Positions 51,073 to 59,671 are shown, counted from the first letter of the stretch. The stretch: 64,000 bases of DNA from RGIG2206 sp045577615 (GCA_045577615.1 JAZNIT010000024.1:1-64000); one strand, 5' to 3'. The notes: generated from the sequence alone by a model not told the origin. Numbers and translations are program-made.

Positions 51073-52266
51073 ATGAATCTGATTGAACAGTATTCCCGTT
51101 ATTTTGTGAGCACAAAAGAGCCTAAAGTTGCATTTTGCCCCTATCGTATATGCCCCCTGGGTGCACACAGTGACCACCAGCACGGTAAGGTCACAGGCCT
51201 TGCCATCAACCAGGGCATAGAAATAGCCTATACTCCTACCGACGACGGCTCAGTGCAGCTTGTAAGCCTGAATTTTGACGGTACCGCTCATTTTAATATC
51301 AACGATACTCCTGCCGTAAAGGTGGCTGACTGGGCCGACTATCTCCGCGGCGCCACCATTGCTCTTGGCAGAATAAGACCCTTGTGCAAAGGCATCAAGG
51401 GCATCATCTACGGCAGCTTGCCTGTTGGTGGGCTTTCATCCTCTGCTGCTGTTATTATCGCTTATCTGTCTGCCCTTTGCCAGGTTAACGAGGTCAAGCT
51501 GTCGGCCGACGAGATTATTCAGACCGCTTTGTGGAGCGAGGTAAATTATGTGGGTGTTAGCGTAGGCACCCTTGACCAATCCTGCGAGGTGCTTTGCAAA
51601 AAGGACAACCTGCTTTACCTCGATACCTCTGACGGCAGCTATGAGCGCATTGCCGCTCCTTCTACCATGAAGCCCTTTAAAATTGCCATCTTTTTTAGCG
51701 GCATTCAGCGCAGCCTTGCAGGCAGCGCCTTCAACACCCGCGTTAACGAGCTTAAGTCGGCAGCCCACGCCCTTATGTCATACGCAGGTATAAAGTGTGA
51801 CAATTTTGAGGATGCTCGCCTTCGCTACGTTCACCGCGATATTTACAATGCCTTCAAGCACCGCCTGCCTGATGATTGGTGCAAGCGTGCCGAGCATTAT
51901 TATACCGAGTTTGAGCGCGTAGAAAACGGCGCAAAGGCCTGGCGCGAGGGTGATATAGAAGCCTTTGGCCGCCTCTCCTTTGAAAGCGGCTACAGCTCTA
52001 TCTATAACTACGAAACAGGCTCTCCCGAGCTTAAGGAGCTTTACGAGATTATGGGCCGCACCAACGGTATCTATGGCGGCCGATTTAGCGGTGCAGGCTT
52101 CAAGGGTTGCTGTATGGGCATCGTTAACCCCGACTATCTTGAAGAGATTGAGTGCACCGTAACCACCGAGTACTTAAAGGCCTTTCCAAATTTGGAGGGC
52201 AAATTCTCAGTGCATTTTTGCGACAGTGCAGATGGCGTTTTGCCTGATTTTGAAAGGAGCGTTTGA
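51073..52266 (+). CDS. GHMP kinase, galactokinase/galacturonokinase-like
   Basis: A 397-residue sugar kinase. The family signature reads PYRICPLGAHSDHQHGKV (23-40), not the GRVNLIGEHTDY of ordinary galactokinases; by memory this form is the one found in plant galacturonokinases. The ATP loop GSLPVGGLSSSAA (114-126) and GRFSGAGFKGCC complete the fold. It would convert a free sugar, perhaps D-galacturonate, to its 1-phosphate, which the next gene product can activate with UTP. The stop overlaps the following gene's region. GalK specificity cannot be excluded. Confidence 0.82.
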   Translation: MNLIEQYSRYFVSTKEPKVAFCPYRICPLGAHSDHQHGKVTGLAINQGIEIAYTPTDDGSVQLVSLNFDGTAHFNINDTPAVKVADWADYLRGATIALGRIRPLCKGIKGIIYGSLPVGGLSSSAAVIIAYLSALCQVNEVKLSADEIIQTALWSEVNYVGVSVGTLDQSCEVLCKKDNLLYLDTSDGSYERIAAPSTMKPFKIAIFFSGIQRSLAGSAFNTRVNELKSAAHALMSYAGIKCDNFEDARLRYVHRDIYNAFKHRLPDDWCKRAEHYYTEFERVENGAKAWREGDIEAFGRLSFESGYSSIYNYETGSPELKELYEIMGRTNGIYGGRFSGAGFKGCCMGIVNPDYLEEIECTVTTEYLKAFPNLEGKFSVHFCDSADGVLPDFERSV

Positions 52267-52268
52267 TT

Positions 52269-54005
52269 TTGATTTGTATGGTACTTGCCGCAGGCTATGC
52301 AACGCGGCTTTACCCCTTGACAGAAAATTTTCCCAAGCCACTGCTTGAGGTAAAAGAAAAGACTATTCTGGATTGGCTGCTTGATGATATTAAGCAAAAC
52401 ACCGATATTGACCGCTTCGTCATTGTCAGCAACCACAAGTTTGCCCATTATTTTGAAGAGTGGGCAAAGAACAAACCCTACAATATTGATGTTGTTGACG
52501 ACGGCACCTCTACCGAGCAAACTCGTCTTGGCGCCGTTATGGATATGCGCTTTGCTATAGAAAAGCTGGGTCTTACAGGCGATATGTTGGTCATCGCAGG
52601 TGACAATCTGCTTGACTTCTCTCTTAGCCGCTTTGTAGACTATGCAAAGGAAAAGGGCACCTCTTGCCTTATGCGCTATTTTGAAAAGGATAACGAAAGG
52701 CTGCAAAAGTGCGGCGTTCTTTCTCTCGAGGGCGACCTTATCGCCGATATGGAGGAGAAACCTCAAAAGCCCAAGTCAAATTGGTGCGTGCCCCCCTTCT
52801 ATTTCTACAAGGGCGAGGATATTGCCCGCATTGACGAGGCTATTGCCGACGGTTGCGGCACCGATGCTCCCGGCGCACTTGCCGCGTGGATGTGCAAGCA
52901 CACCACCGTAAACGCTATGGAGATGCCGGGCGCACGCTACGACATTGGCAACCTTAAGAGCTATCAAAATGTTATGAACAATTACGGAGGTATAAATATG
53001 GCTAAATTCCGTCCCTTCGACCCCTCCAAAAAGGTGCTTGTAACAGGCGCAGCAGGCTTTGTGGGCTTCCACCTTTGTAACCGTTTGCTGGAGCTTGGAG
53101 CAACCGTTGTGGGTTTTGACAACATCAATAACTACTACGATGTAACCCTCAAATATGCACGCCTTGACATCCTCAAAAAGCAGCCCAAGTTTACCTTTGT
53201 GAAGGGCGATCTTGCTGATGCAGAGGCAGTCAACCGACTGTTTGCCGAGGGTGGCTTTGATATCGTGGTTAACCTTGCCGCACAGGCAGGTGTGCGCTAC
53301 TCTATTGAAAATCCCAAGGCCTACATCGACTCAAATATCATCGGCTTCTTCAATATTTTAGAGGCCTGCCGTCACAATCCCGTTGACCATTTGCTTTATG
53401 CATCAAGCTCGTCGGTTTACGGCAATCAGCAAAAGACCCCCTTCTCAACCGATGACAACGTTGACTCACCCATAAGCCTTTATGCCGCCACCAAAAAGAG
53501 CAACGAGCTTATGGCTTATACTTACAGCCATCTTTACAACATCCCCGCAACGGGACTTCGCTTCTTTACCGTTTACGGCCCCTACGGCCGCCCCGATATG
53601 GCATATTTCGGCTTTACCAAAAAGATTTATGCAGGTGAGTCCATTAAGATTTTCAACAACGGTGATATGTACCGCGACTTTACCTATGTTGACGACATTG
53701 TAAAGGGCATAGAAAATATGCTTTGCAATCCCCCCGCCACCAACAACGGCGCCCGTCATAAGGTGTATAACATTGGTAACAACAGCCCCGAGAATCTGAT
53801 GTATTTTATCGAAACTCTTGAAAAGGCGTTGGGCAAAACTGCAGAAAAAGAATTTTTGCCAATGCAGCCGGGCGACGTTTATCAAACCTATGCAGATGTA
53901 TCCGAGCTGATGAAGGATTTTGACTTCAAGCCGGCCACCTCTATTGAAGAGGGACTGGGCAAATTTGCCAAGTGGTACAAGACTTATTATAAATTGGAGG
54001 AATAA
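52269..54005 (+). CDS. sugar-1-P nucleotidyltransferase fused to UDP-glucuronate 4-epimerase
   Basis: A 578-residue in-frame fusion. Residues 1-240 are a sugar-1-phosphate nucleotidyltransferase (LAAGYATRLYPLTENFPKPL, VIAGDNLLDFS). Residues 244-578 are a short-chain epimerase of the UDP-glucuronate 4-epimerase type (VTGAAGFVGFHL, NLAAQAGVRYSIENP, SSSSVYG, YAATK, RFFTVYGPYGRPDMA). At the joint, GGAGGT (52986-52991) lies 6 bases before an in-frame ATG (52998), so the epimerase can also be made alone. The start is TTG at 52269, 9 bases after AAAGGAG; a TTG at 52263 is too close. Confidence 0.88.
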   Translation: MICMVLAAGYATRLYPLTENFPKPLLEVKEKTILDWLLDDIKQNTDIDRFVIVSNHKFAHYFEEWAKNKPYNIDVVDDGTSTEQTRLGAVMDMRFAIEKLGLTGDMLVIAGDNLLDFSLSRFVDYAKEKGTSCLMRYFEKDNERLQKCGVLSLEGDLIADMEEKPQKPKSNWCVPPFYFYKGEDIARIDEAIADGCGTDAPGALAAWMCKHTTVNAMEMPGARYDIGNLKSYQNVMNNYGGINMAKFRPFDPSKKVLVTGAAGFVGFHLCNRLLELGATVVGFDNINNYYDVTLKYARLDILKKQPKFTFVKGDLADAEAVNRLFAEGGFDIVVNLAAQAGVRYSIENPKAYIDSNIIGFFNILEACRHNPVDHLLYASSSSVYGNQQKTPFSTDDNVDSPISLYAATKKSNELMAYTYSHLYNIPATGLRFFTVYGPYGRPDMAYFGFTKKIYAGESIKIFNNGDMYRDFTYVDDIVKGIENMLCNPPATNNGARHKVYNIGNNSPENLMYFIETLEKALGKTAEKEFLPMQPGDVYQTYADVSELMKDFDFKPATSIEEGLGKFAKWYKTYYKLEE

Positions 54006-54007
54006 CA

Positions 54008-55318
54008 ATGAAAATTGCAGTAGCAGGAACAGGATATGTAGGCCTTGTGGCCGGTGTGTGCTTTGCCGAGGTAGGGCACAACGTAATGTGCGTTGATGTG
54101 GATGCCGCCAAGGTTGAACTTATGAAAAGCGGCATTTCACCTATTTATGAAAACGACCTTGAAGAGCTTATGCAAAAAAACTATGCAGCAGGCCGACTTG
54201 ATTATACCACCGATTACGCATCAGCCTATAAGGATGCGGACGCAATTTTCATCGGTGTTGGTACTCCCGAGCAGCCTGATGGCAGCGCTAACCTTTCATA
54301 CATTGCCACCGTTGCCCGACAGATTGCCGAAAGCGTTGAACACGACTGTTTGGTGGTCGTAAAGTCCACTGTGCCTGTCGGTACCAACGATAAGGTGGAA
54401 CAGTTTATAAAGGATTTCTTAAATTGCGATGTAAAAATTGAGGTTGCCTCTAACCCTGAATTTTTGGCTCAGGGCACAGCAGTGCACGACACTTTGCAGG
54501 CTGCCCGAATTATTATCGGCACCGAAAGTGAGCATGCAGAAAAGATGCTGAGGGAAATATATGCACCCTTCAACCTGCCTATCGTATCGGTCAGCCGTCG
54601 CTCTGCAGAGATGATCAAGTACGCATCCAACGACTTTTTGGCTCTTAAGCTGTCATATATGAATGACATTGCCAATTTGTGCGAGCTTGTTGGCGCCGAC
54701 ATTGAGGATGTTGCCACAGGTATGAGCTATGACTCACGAATTGGCGCAAAATTCTTGGGTGCAGGCATTGGCTACGGCGGTAGCTGCTTCCCCAAGGATA
54801 CAAAGGCCCTCAAGTTTATTGCCCGTCAGCACGGCTACCGTCTGCGTACCGTAGAGGCGGCAGTTGACGTTAATACCGAGCAAAAGATTAAGCTTTTCAA
54901 AAAGGCTTGCGACCGCCTTATCACCTTCCAGAACCTTAACATCGCAGTGCTTGGTCTTACCTTTAAACCCGGCACCGACGATATGCGCGAGGCTCCCTCG
55001 CTTGACAACGTGCCCTTGCTTTTAGAGGCAGGCGGCAACATCGTGGCATACGACCCCGTAGGCACAGAGAATTTCAAGCGCTTTTACCCCGAGGGCAAGC
55101 ACGGCAAGGGTAGCATCACCTATGTTGACAGCCCCGAAGCCGCCCTTAAGGATGCTAACGTATGCTTTATTTTCACCGAGTGGGGAGAGATTAAGGCAGT
55201 ATCACCTGATGCCTATAAAAAACTGATGCGCACACCCCTTGTGTATGATGGCAGAAATATTTATAAGGTATCGGATATGAAAGATGCAGGTATTGAATAT
55301 TACTCAATCGGCAGATAA
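54008..55318 (+). CDS. ugd: UDP-glucose 6-dehydrogenase
   Basis: The 436-residue enzyme oxidises UDP-glucose twice to UDP-glucuronate. It has the Rossmann motif AVAGTGYVGLVAG, GVGTPE, VVKSTVPVGT, the catalytic Cys in GYGGSCFPKDT and the C-terminal LTFKPGTDDMREAPS. The epimerase encoded just upstream would turn the product into UDP-galacturonate. Last gene of the operon, 2 bases after the fusion gene, with GGAGG before the ATG. Confidence 0.96.
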   Translation: MKIAVAGTGYVGLVAGVCFAEVGHNVMCVDVDAAKVELMKSGISPIYENDLEELMQKNYAAGRLDYTTDYASAYKDADAIFIGVGTPEQPDGSANLSYIATVARQIAESVEHDCLVVVKSTVPVGTNDKVEQFIKDFLNCDVKIEVASNPEFLAQGTAVHDTLQAARIIIGTESEHAEKMLREIYAPFNLPIVSVSRRSAEMIKYASNDFLALKLSYMNDIANLCELVGADIEDVATGMSYDSRIGAKFLGAGIGYGGSCFPKDTKALKFIARQHGYRLRTVEAAVDVNTEQKIKLFKKACDRLITFQNLNIAVLGLTFKPGTDDMREAPSLDNVPLLLEAGGNIVAYDPVGTENFKRFYPEGKHGKGSITYVDSPEAALKDANVCFIFTEWGEIKAVSPDAYKKLMRTPLVYDGRNIYKVSDMKDAGIEYYSIGR

Positions 55319-55321
55319 ACA

Positions 55322-55355
55322 AAAACCTCTCAACTCATTTGGGTTGAGAGGTTTT
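55322..55355. terminator. bidirectional terminator at the end of the polysaccharide operon
   Basis: AAAACCTCTCAAC / GTTGAGAGGTTTT stem between convergent genes. Confidence 0.9.
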
Positions 55356-55365
55356 GATTTAGTAA

Positions 55366-56076
55366 TCAGATTCTTGCCGATAACTGCTTAAGTGCGTTGT
55401 CGTATGCCATTTGCTGTGGATGGTCGGCCTCAATTTCAAGAGCGTCGCCCGCCAGCTTTTCATAGAAAAATTTAAGCACGGCAGGGTTTTTGACAAGCAG
55501 GGGGCCCGTCAGCTGAGTGGCAATAACACCCTTGTAGGCAAAGCCGTCACCACCGCCCACCTTATCGTTGCCAAGGCCTGCACCAAGCACAAAATTAAGC
55601 AGGCTATCCTCAATCCCCTCATACACCGAGGATGAGTTGACATAGCCGATTATCTGTTCGCCAAAAAGGTTGCTGTCGTCGGTGAGGGCATCACCAAGCC
55701 AACGCTTTTCGCGGCTCATTTTGGTGGCAAAGTTCACCGCGCCAAGACCCTTGGCAGTGAGGGTGCCATATTTAATCTCGCCCCCAAGCAAGGCCATTGA
55801 GTTGCCCGTGGCAAGCCACAAGCCACCCTTTGCGATGTAGTCGGCGGCGCCGCCCTTTTTAATATCCTCTGCGGCAACCATTACGTCCGCCTCGGTGCCT
55901 GCGCCCGTGTAAACCAAATCATAGCCCGACAAATCGGCAGGGATAGACTCTGCCTTGTCAACGGTAACGGCGTGCCCATTGTCGGTGAGCACCTTTGCAA
56001 GATAATCTGCGTTGCCATACTCGCCATAAAGGGAGAGCAAGCGGCTGTAAAGATGTAAAATTTTAATCTCTTTCAT
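55366..56076 (-). CDS. GatD-like glutamine amidotransferase homologue lacking catalytic residues
   Basis: A 236-residue class I amidotransferase-like protein that pairs with the MurT-like ligase encoded upstream. GatD normally supplies ammonia for amidation of lipid II. Compared with the S. aureus GatD motifs as I recall them (TICGGYQFLG and GTYLHGP), this protein reads LATGNSMALLG and ATQLTGP: the nucleophile Cys is Gly91 and the catalytic His is Thr190. The HGGRT substrate segment is also replaced (YVNSSSVYEG). Fold-defining parts (LYGEYGNADYL, GPLLVKNP) remain. It is therefore probably not a glutaminase. Confidence 0.8.
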   Translation of the reverse strand: MKEIKILHLYSRLLSLYGEYGNADYLAKVLTDNGHAVTVDKAESIPADLSGYDLVYTGAGTEADVMVAAEDIKKGGAADYIAKGGLWLATGNSMALLGGEIKYGTLTAKGLGAVNFATKMSREKRWLGDALTDDSNLFGEQIIGYVNSSSVYEGIEDSLLNFVLGAGLGNDKVGGGDGFAYKGVIATQLTGPLLVKNPAVLKFFYEKLAGDALEIEADHPQQMAYDNALKQLSARI

Positions 56077-56085
56077 ACTCTCACC

Positions 56086-57426
56086 TCATTTAGCAACAGG
56101 GGTCTGTACGTCAACGCGGCTGAACAGCTTGTCCTTGTCAGAGAAGCAGGTGATGACATATAAGTCCATACCGCTCATATCGGCCATCTGTTTGGCCATA
56201 AGGTCAAGGTCGGGTTGCACAACAACCTGGATGTCACCCAAATCCATAATCGAAAATCGTACGGCCAAGTCGTATGCATAGCTGCCGCACAGGGTGACAC
56301 GCTTAACGTTGGATTTTGCAAGCTTCTCAAAGGCAATATCCCACAGCCAGCTTGTTTCGGCGGTGTAGTATTTGCGGCTTATGGCGTCAACTATAACGTA
56401 AAGGTCGCAAGGCTCCCTGCGATTGCAAACGTATTCAAGGCTTTGATTGTAAGAGGTAGAATTTTCGTGCTTTGAGGTGAAGAGCAGGCCTTGATTTTCA
56501 CCTGCCTTAAAGGTAACGATGCGGCCGTTTTTCATAACAAAATCGCTCATAGCCTCTGCAATCACCTTGCCGTCAGCCCCTGCAATATTGGCGGCGGCAA
56601 AGGCGGCGCACAGGTTATATACGTTGTATCGGCTTGCAAAGGCAAGCTTGATTTTGTTGCCGTTAACGGCAATTTCGCCCTCATTCAAATCGGCGCTGTC
56701 AACGGTGTATGCTGTGTCAGGGCGAGAATAGCCGCAACCTTTGCACTCATAACTGCCCAGGTGAGCGTAGTGGAAAAAGGCATAATCCATAGGCTTTTTG
56801 CAGCAGGGGCAATAGAAGCAGTCGTTATATACTCCGTCGGTATCGGGGGTTGAATATTCATTTTGCGCCATACCGAAATATATGGCGTTGTCACGGTTTT
56901 TGCCAAAGCCGCGCACAATGGGGTCGTCGGCATTGAGCAGCAGGGTAGCATCGGGCACCAAATCTACAGCGTCCTGCAAAATGTCAAAAATGCGATAGGG
57001 GTGAGCGTTGCGGGTCAGCTGATCGCGATAAAGATTGGTCACTGCAAAGCAGGTGGGCTTGATGTATTTAAAGGTGTGACGGGCATATCGCTCGTCACTT
57101 TCAAGAATGACAGCGTCCCCCTTCACCTTGCCCGAAAGGGAGCTGTTGCACAACAGCAGAGTGGCAACACCCTCGATCTGATTGCTGCCTTCCTTATTAT
57201 AAACCACCTTTTTGCCTGCGGCGTTAAGGATGTAAGCAATCATCTCAACGGTGGAGGTTTTGCCGTTTGAACCTGTCACGGCAATAACGTCCTTGGGTAG
57301 AGTGAGCTTTGAAAGTATGGTGGGGCAGAGCTTAAGAGCAATTTTGCCCGGCAGGCTTGTGCCTTTGCCAATCAGCCTGCCCACAAAGGATAGCAGTTTT
57401 GTTAAAATAATAATTATCGCTTTCAT
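56086..57426 (-). CDS. MurT-like Mur ligase family protein
   Basis: A 446-residue Mur ligase homologue. It has the ATP loop GSNGKTST (52-59), the central domain motif LNADDP, a zinc-ribbon insertion (Cys206, Cys209, Cys228, Cys231; CPCC and CKGC), and the MurT-type C-terminal domain (SWLWDIAFE near 359-367). MurT-GatD amidates the D-Glu of lipid II to isoglutamine. The gene is followed by the GatD-like gene 9 bases downstream. The partner has lost its glutaminase residues, so substrate or nitrogen source may differ. An N-terminal hydrophobic stretch is present. Confidence 0.85.
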   Translation of the reverse strand: MKAIIIILTKLLSFVGRLIGKGTSLPGKIALKLCPTILSKLTLPKDVIAVTGSNGKTSTVEMIAYILNAAGKKVVYNKEGSNQIEGVATLLLCNSSLSGKVKGDAVILESDERYARHTFKYIKPTCFAVTNLYRDQLTRNAHPYRIFDILQDAVDLVPDATLLLNADDPIVRGFGKNRDNAIYFGMAQNEYSTPDTDGVYNDCFYCPCCKKPMDYAFFHYAHLGSYECKGCGYSRPDTAYTVDSADLNEGEIAVNGNKIKLAFASRYNVYNLCAAFAAANIAGADGKVIAEAMSDFVMKNGRIVTFKAGENQGLLFTSKHENSTSYNQSLEYVCNRREPCDLYVIVDAISRKYYTAETSWLWDIAFEKLAKSNVKRVTLCGSYAYDLAVRFSIMDLGDIQVVVQPDLDLMAKQMADMSGMDLYVITCFSDKDKLFSRVDVQTPVAK

Positions 57427-57535
57427 TTTGACCTCTTTTTATGTCGTTAATTGGATTATACCACTTCACACACCCTTTTATCAATAGGCAATTAAAGATA
57501 AATAAGAATTGATTTAGGCAAATTTAACATTTTTG

Positions 57536-57564
57536 TTGACAAAAGTTAAAATTATCTGTATAAT
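57536..57564 (+). promoter_or_regulatory. perfect consensus sigma-A promoter
   Basis: TTGACA, exactly 17 bases, TATAAT. It is the only fully consensus promoter found in the window and drives a small protein. Confidence 0.92.
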
Positions 57565-57618
57565 TAAGCCATAACCGAGCAATTGGTTGAATATTATTTG
57601 TTTCAAGGAGGTTATTTT

Positions 57619-58002
57619 ATGGCAAATGCAAAAGATTTACCGTTGTTGCTTCTTGACAACAGCAGTATGATGTCGGTTATGAATGAGGGCGTATTCAAAT
57701 GCTACAACTTATCTTTGTACGAGGCAACTCAGCTCCTTGAGGTTTATGAAGAGGACCAAATTCTTCGTTGCTTCAGTAATCAAGAGATTGAAACAGTAAT
57801 TTTTGATTATCTTGGTGCTAAAAAGCGTAATTTTACATACAAAAAAATTCGCAATATGCGTCCCGGGCAGGATGCCATCGTGTTTAAGCTTTATGTAACG
57901 CCCTCCGAAACACAGCCTATTATTCAAGCCGATGACGGTGTTGAGGCAAAGAAAATACAGAATGTGTATGTCTATTGCCAGTATCTATCCAGAATTTCAT
58001 AA
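57619..58002 (+). CDS. small protein, possible DUF1874/STIV B116-like
   Basis: A 127-residue protein. The pattern LLLDNSSMM, YNLSLYEATQLLEV, ETVIFDYLGAK and RPGQDAIVFKL recalls the DUF1874 (STIV B116 / AcrIII-1 ring nuclease) fold, in which NS near the start and a final AIVFQL strand are conserved. The catalytic His of ring nucleases would fall at Asn54, so enzyme activity is doubtful. It lacks membrane segments. AAGGAGGT and a perfect promoter predict high expression; a good terminator follows, so it is a one-gene transcript. The family call is tentative. Confidence 0.5.
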   Translation: MANAKDLPLLLLDNSSMMSVMNEGVFKCYNLSLYEATQLLEVYEEDQILRCFSNQEIETVIFDYLGAKKRNFTYKKIRNMRPGQDAIVFKLYVTPSETQPIIQADDGVEAKKIQNVYVYCQYLSRIS

Positions 58003-58011
58003 CTACATTAA

Positions 58012-58048
58012 AAAACATCCTCGATTTTTTAGGAATCGGGGATGTTTT
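58012..58048 (+). terminator. terminator of the small protein gene
   Basis: CATCCTCGATT / AATCGGGGATG stem followed by TTTTTG. Confidence 0.85.
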
Positions 58049-58070
58049 TGTTTATGTTCGGCGGTTGCTT

Positions 58071-58268
58071 TTATTTGGCTTTGTAAAAGGTAGGGGGCAC
58101 ACCGAAATGTGCCTTAAAGCAGCGGGCAAAATAGTTGGCATCGTCAAAGCCGCACCTGGTGGCGATGTCGCCAATATTGCCCTCACCCTTTTTTATCATT
58201 TTGCAGGCACGCTCTAATCTGAAAATTTTGATATACATTATGGGAGTCAGCCCCGTGGCCTCTTTAAA
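58071..58268 (-). pseudogene. 3' fragment of an AraC-family regulator gene
   Basis: Minus-strand translation gives the last 65 or so residues of an AraC HTH: FKEATGLTPIMYIKIFRLER followed by the second HTH (NIGDIATRCGFDDANYFARC) and a normal stop. Everything upstream, including the sensor domain and first HTH, is missing. The break coincides with the left end of the IS200/IS605 remnant, and the missing part does not reappear on its other side, so insertion was accompanied by deletion. Confidence 0.85.
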
Positions 58269-58269
58269 T

Positions 58270-58858
58270 TAGTGGATTTAGCCAGTTGAGGACGGAACGT
58301 CCGAAACAAAAGAACCACCCGCTATGCGGGTGCGCGTCGGTGGTTATACCAAAAAATTCTCCCCGATGGTACAATAAGGTTGTTCAAGTCTTAGAGTACA
58401 ACGAAAGGAGAATTTTATGGCAAATCGCACAAACAGTTTAGCACATACAAAATGGTTATGCAAGTACCATATCGTAATTGTTCCGAAATACCGAAGAAAA
58501 GTAATATATTACGAGTACCGAAAAGACCTACAAGAAATTATTAGGACATTGTGCAGGTACAAGCAAGTAGAAATCATAGAAGGGCATATGATGCCGGACC
58601 ACGTACATTTGCTGTTAAGCATCCCGCCAAGGATAAGTATATCAAGTTTTATGGGATACTTAAAGGGAAAAAGTGCGTTAATGATGTTTGACCGATATGC
58701 GAATTTGAAGTACAAGTTTGGCAATCGGCACTTTTGGGCAGAAGGATATTATGTAACAACGGTTGGCTTGAACAAAGAGAAAGCCCACGCCTTTAGACGC
58801 GGGTCAGTCCTATGGGCTTTTAGCCCTTGTGCAAACCACCCGTTTGACGGGTGGTTAT
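58270..58858 (+). mobile_element. IS200/IS605-family element remnant
   Basis: The element has a tnpA gene and hairpin ends. The left end holds GGACG-GAA-CGTCC (58290-58302) and AACCACC...GGTGGTT enclosing CCCGC-TAT-GCGGG (58313-58345). The right end holds AACCACCCGT-TTG-ACGGGTGGTT (58834-58856). The shared AACCACCCG / GGTGGTT hairpins are the kind of subterminal palindrome TnpA recognises. No tnpB is present. Boundaries are approximate. Confidence 0.8.
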
Positions 58859-58860
58859 GA
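58417..58860 (+). pseudogene. tnpA: truncated IS200/IS605 transposase TnpA
   Basis: The first 125 residues are a normal Y1 HUH transposase: CKYHIVIVPKYRRK, the HUH motif in DHVHLLLSIPP, and HFWAEGYYVTTVGLN. After that the sequence switches to a stretch encoded by the element's right end (HAFRRGSVLWAF...). The helix with the catalytic Tyr, normally just after the VGLN segment, is gone, so the protein should be inactive. AAAGGAG precedes the ATG. Confidence 0.85.
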
Positions 58861-59655
58861 TTTGTTCAGTTGGTTAAGAATAACGCTTATATCCTGCAAA
58901 ATCAGGTCAGCCTTATGAGGAGATGCCGCCGCCATCTGCTCGTCGGTTTCGCCGCTGAGCACAAGCACGGTGGGAATGCCTGCGTTTTTGCCGCAGGCAA
59001 TATCGGTATAAAGTCGGTCGCCCACAACCATAGTCTCTTTTTTGGTAACGCCCCATTTTTCAAGGGCAAGCTCAACCATAAGGGGGCTTGGCTTGCCGAT
59101 AACCTCGGGTCGGCGCCCCGTGGCGTTAAACAGCATCTCGCACACCGAGCCGCAGTCGGGCACGTAGCCGTACTCGGTGGGGCAAACCAAATCAAGATTG
59201 GCGGCGATATAGGGCAGGCTCTTATCAAGCAGAAGAATGCTCATATCCTCAAGCTTTTTAAAGGTAAGCTCGGTATCAAAGCCGCACACAAGGCAGCCGA
59301 TACCTTCTTGCCGCCGGTCGGTGATGTTAAGCCCTGCCTCACGCAGCTCCGTCTTGAAGGAGTTGGTGCCTGCCACGTAAATCAGCTTGTCGGCGTGGTG
59401 CTTTTTAAGGTAATAGGCGGTGGCTTGGGAGGAGGTCATAAAATCCTCCTTGCAAGCGGTAATGCCCAATTTTTGAAGCTTTTCAATATAAGCCTCTACA
59501 CTTTTTGACGAGTTGTTGGTCATAAAAAGGTAGCGCTTATTTTGCTTTTTGATGGTGTCAAGCAAGGGAATGGTAGGCTCAAACAAACGGTCACCAAGAT
59601 AGATGGTGCCGTCCATATCAAATAAAAACAGCTTTATATCCTTAATCTCAAACAT
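58855..59655 (-). CDS. HAD-superfamily IIA phosphatase, NagD-like
   Basis: A 266-residue phosphatase. It has the nucleophile loop LFDMDGTIYLG, motif II MTNNSS, a C2-type cap (about 80-180), motif III IGKPSP and motif IV VVGDRLYTDIACG. NagD-type enzymes act on small phosphate esters such as nucleotides or glycerol-type phosphates. Its stop codon lies inside the right-end hairpin of the IS remnant, so the original last codons may have been altered; the length is still normal. Confidence 0.88.
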   Translation of the reverse strand: MFEIKDIKLFLFDMDGTIYLGDRLFEPTIPLLDTIKKQNKRYLFMTNNSSKSVEAYIEKLQKLGITACKEDFMTSSQATAYYLKKHHADKLIYVAGTNSFKTELREAGLNITDRRQEGIGCLVCGFDTELTFKKLEDMSILLLDKSLPYIAANLDLVCPTEYGYVPDCGSVCEMLFNATGRRPEVIGKPSPLMVELALEKWGVTKKETMVVGDRLYTDIACGKNAGIPTVLVLSGETDEQMAAASPHKADLILQDISVILNQLNKS

Positions 59656-59671
59656 AAAAACCTCACAAAAT

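Noticed and set aside
58003..58217. Plus-strand 80-residue frame over the AraC fragment
   Set aside because: It is the antisense shadow of the clearly recognisable AraC HTH on the minus strand, and it starts inside the preceding terminator region.
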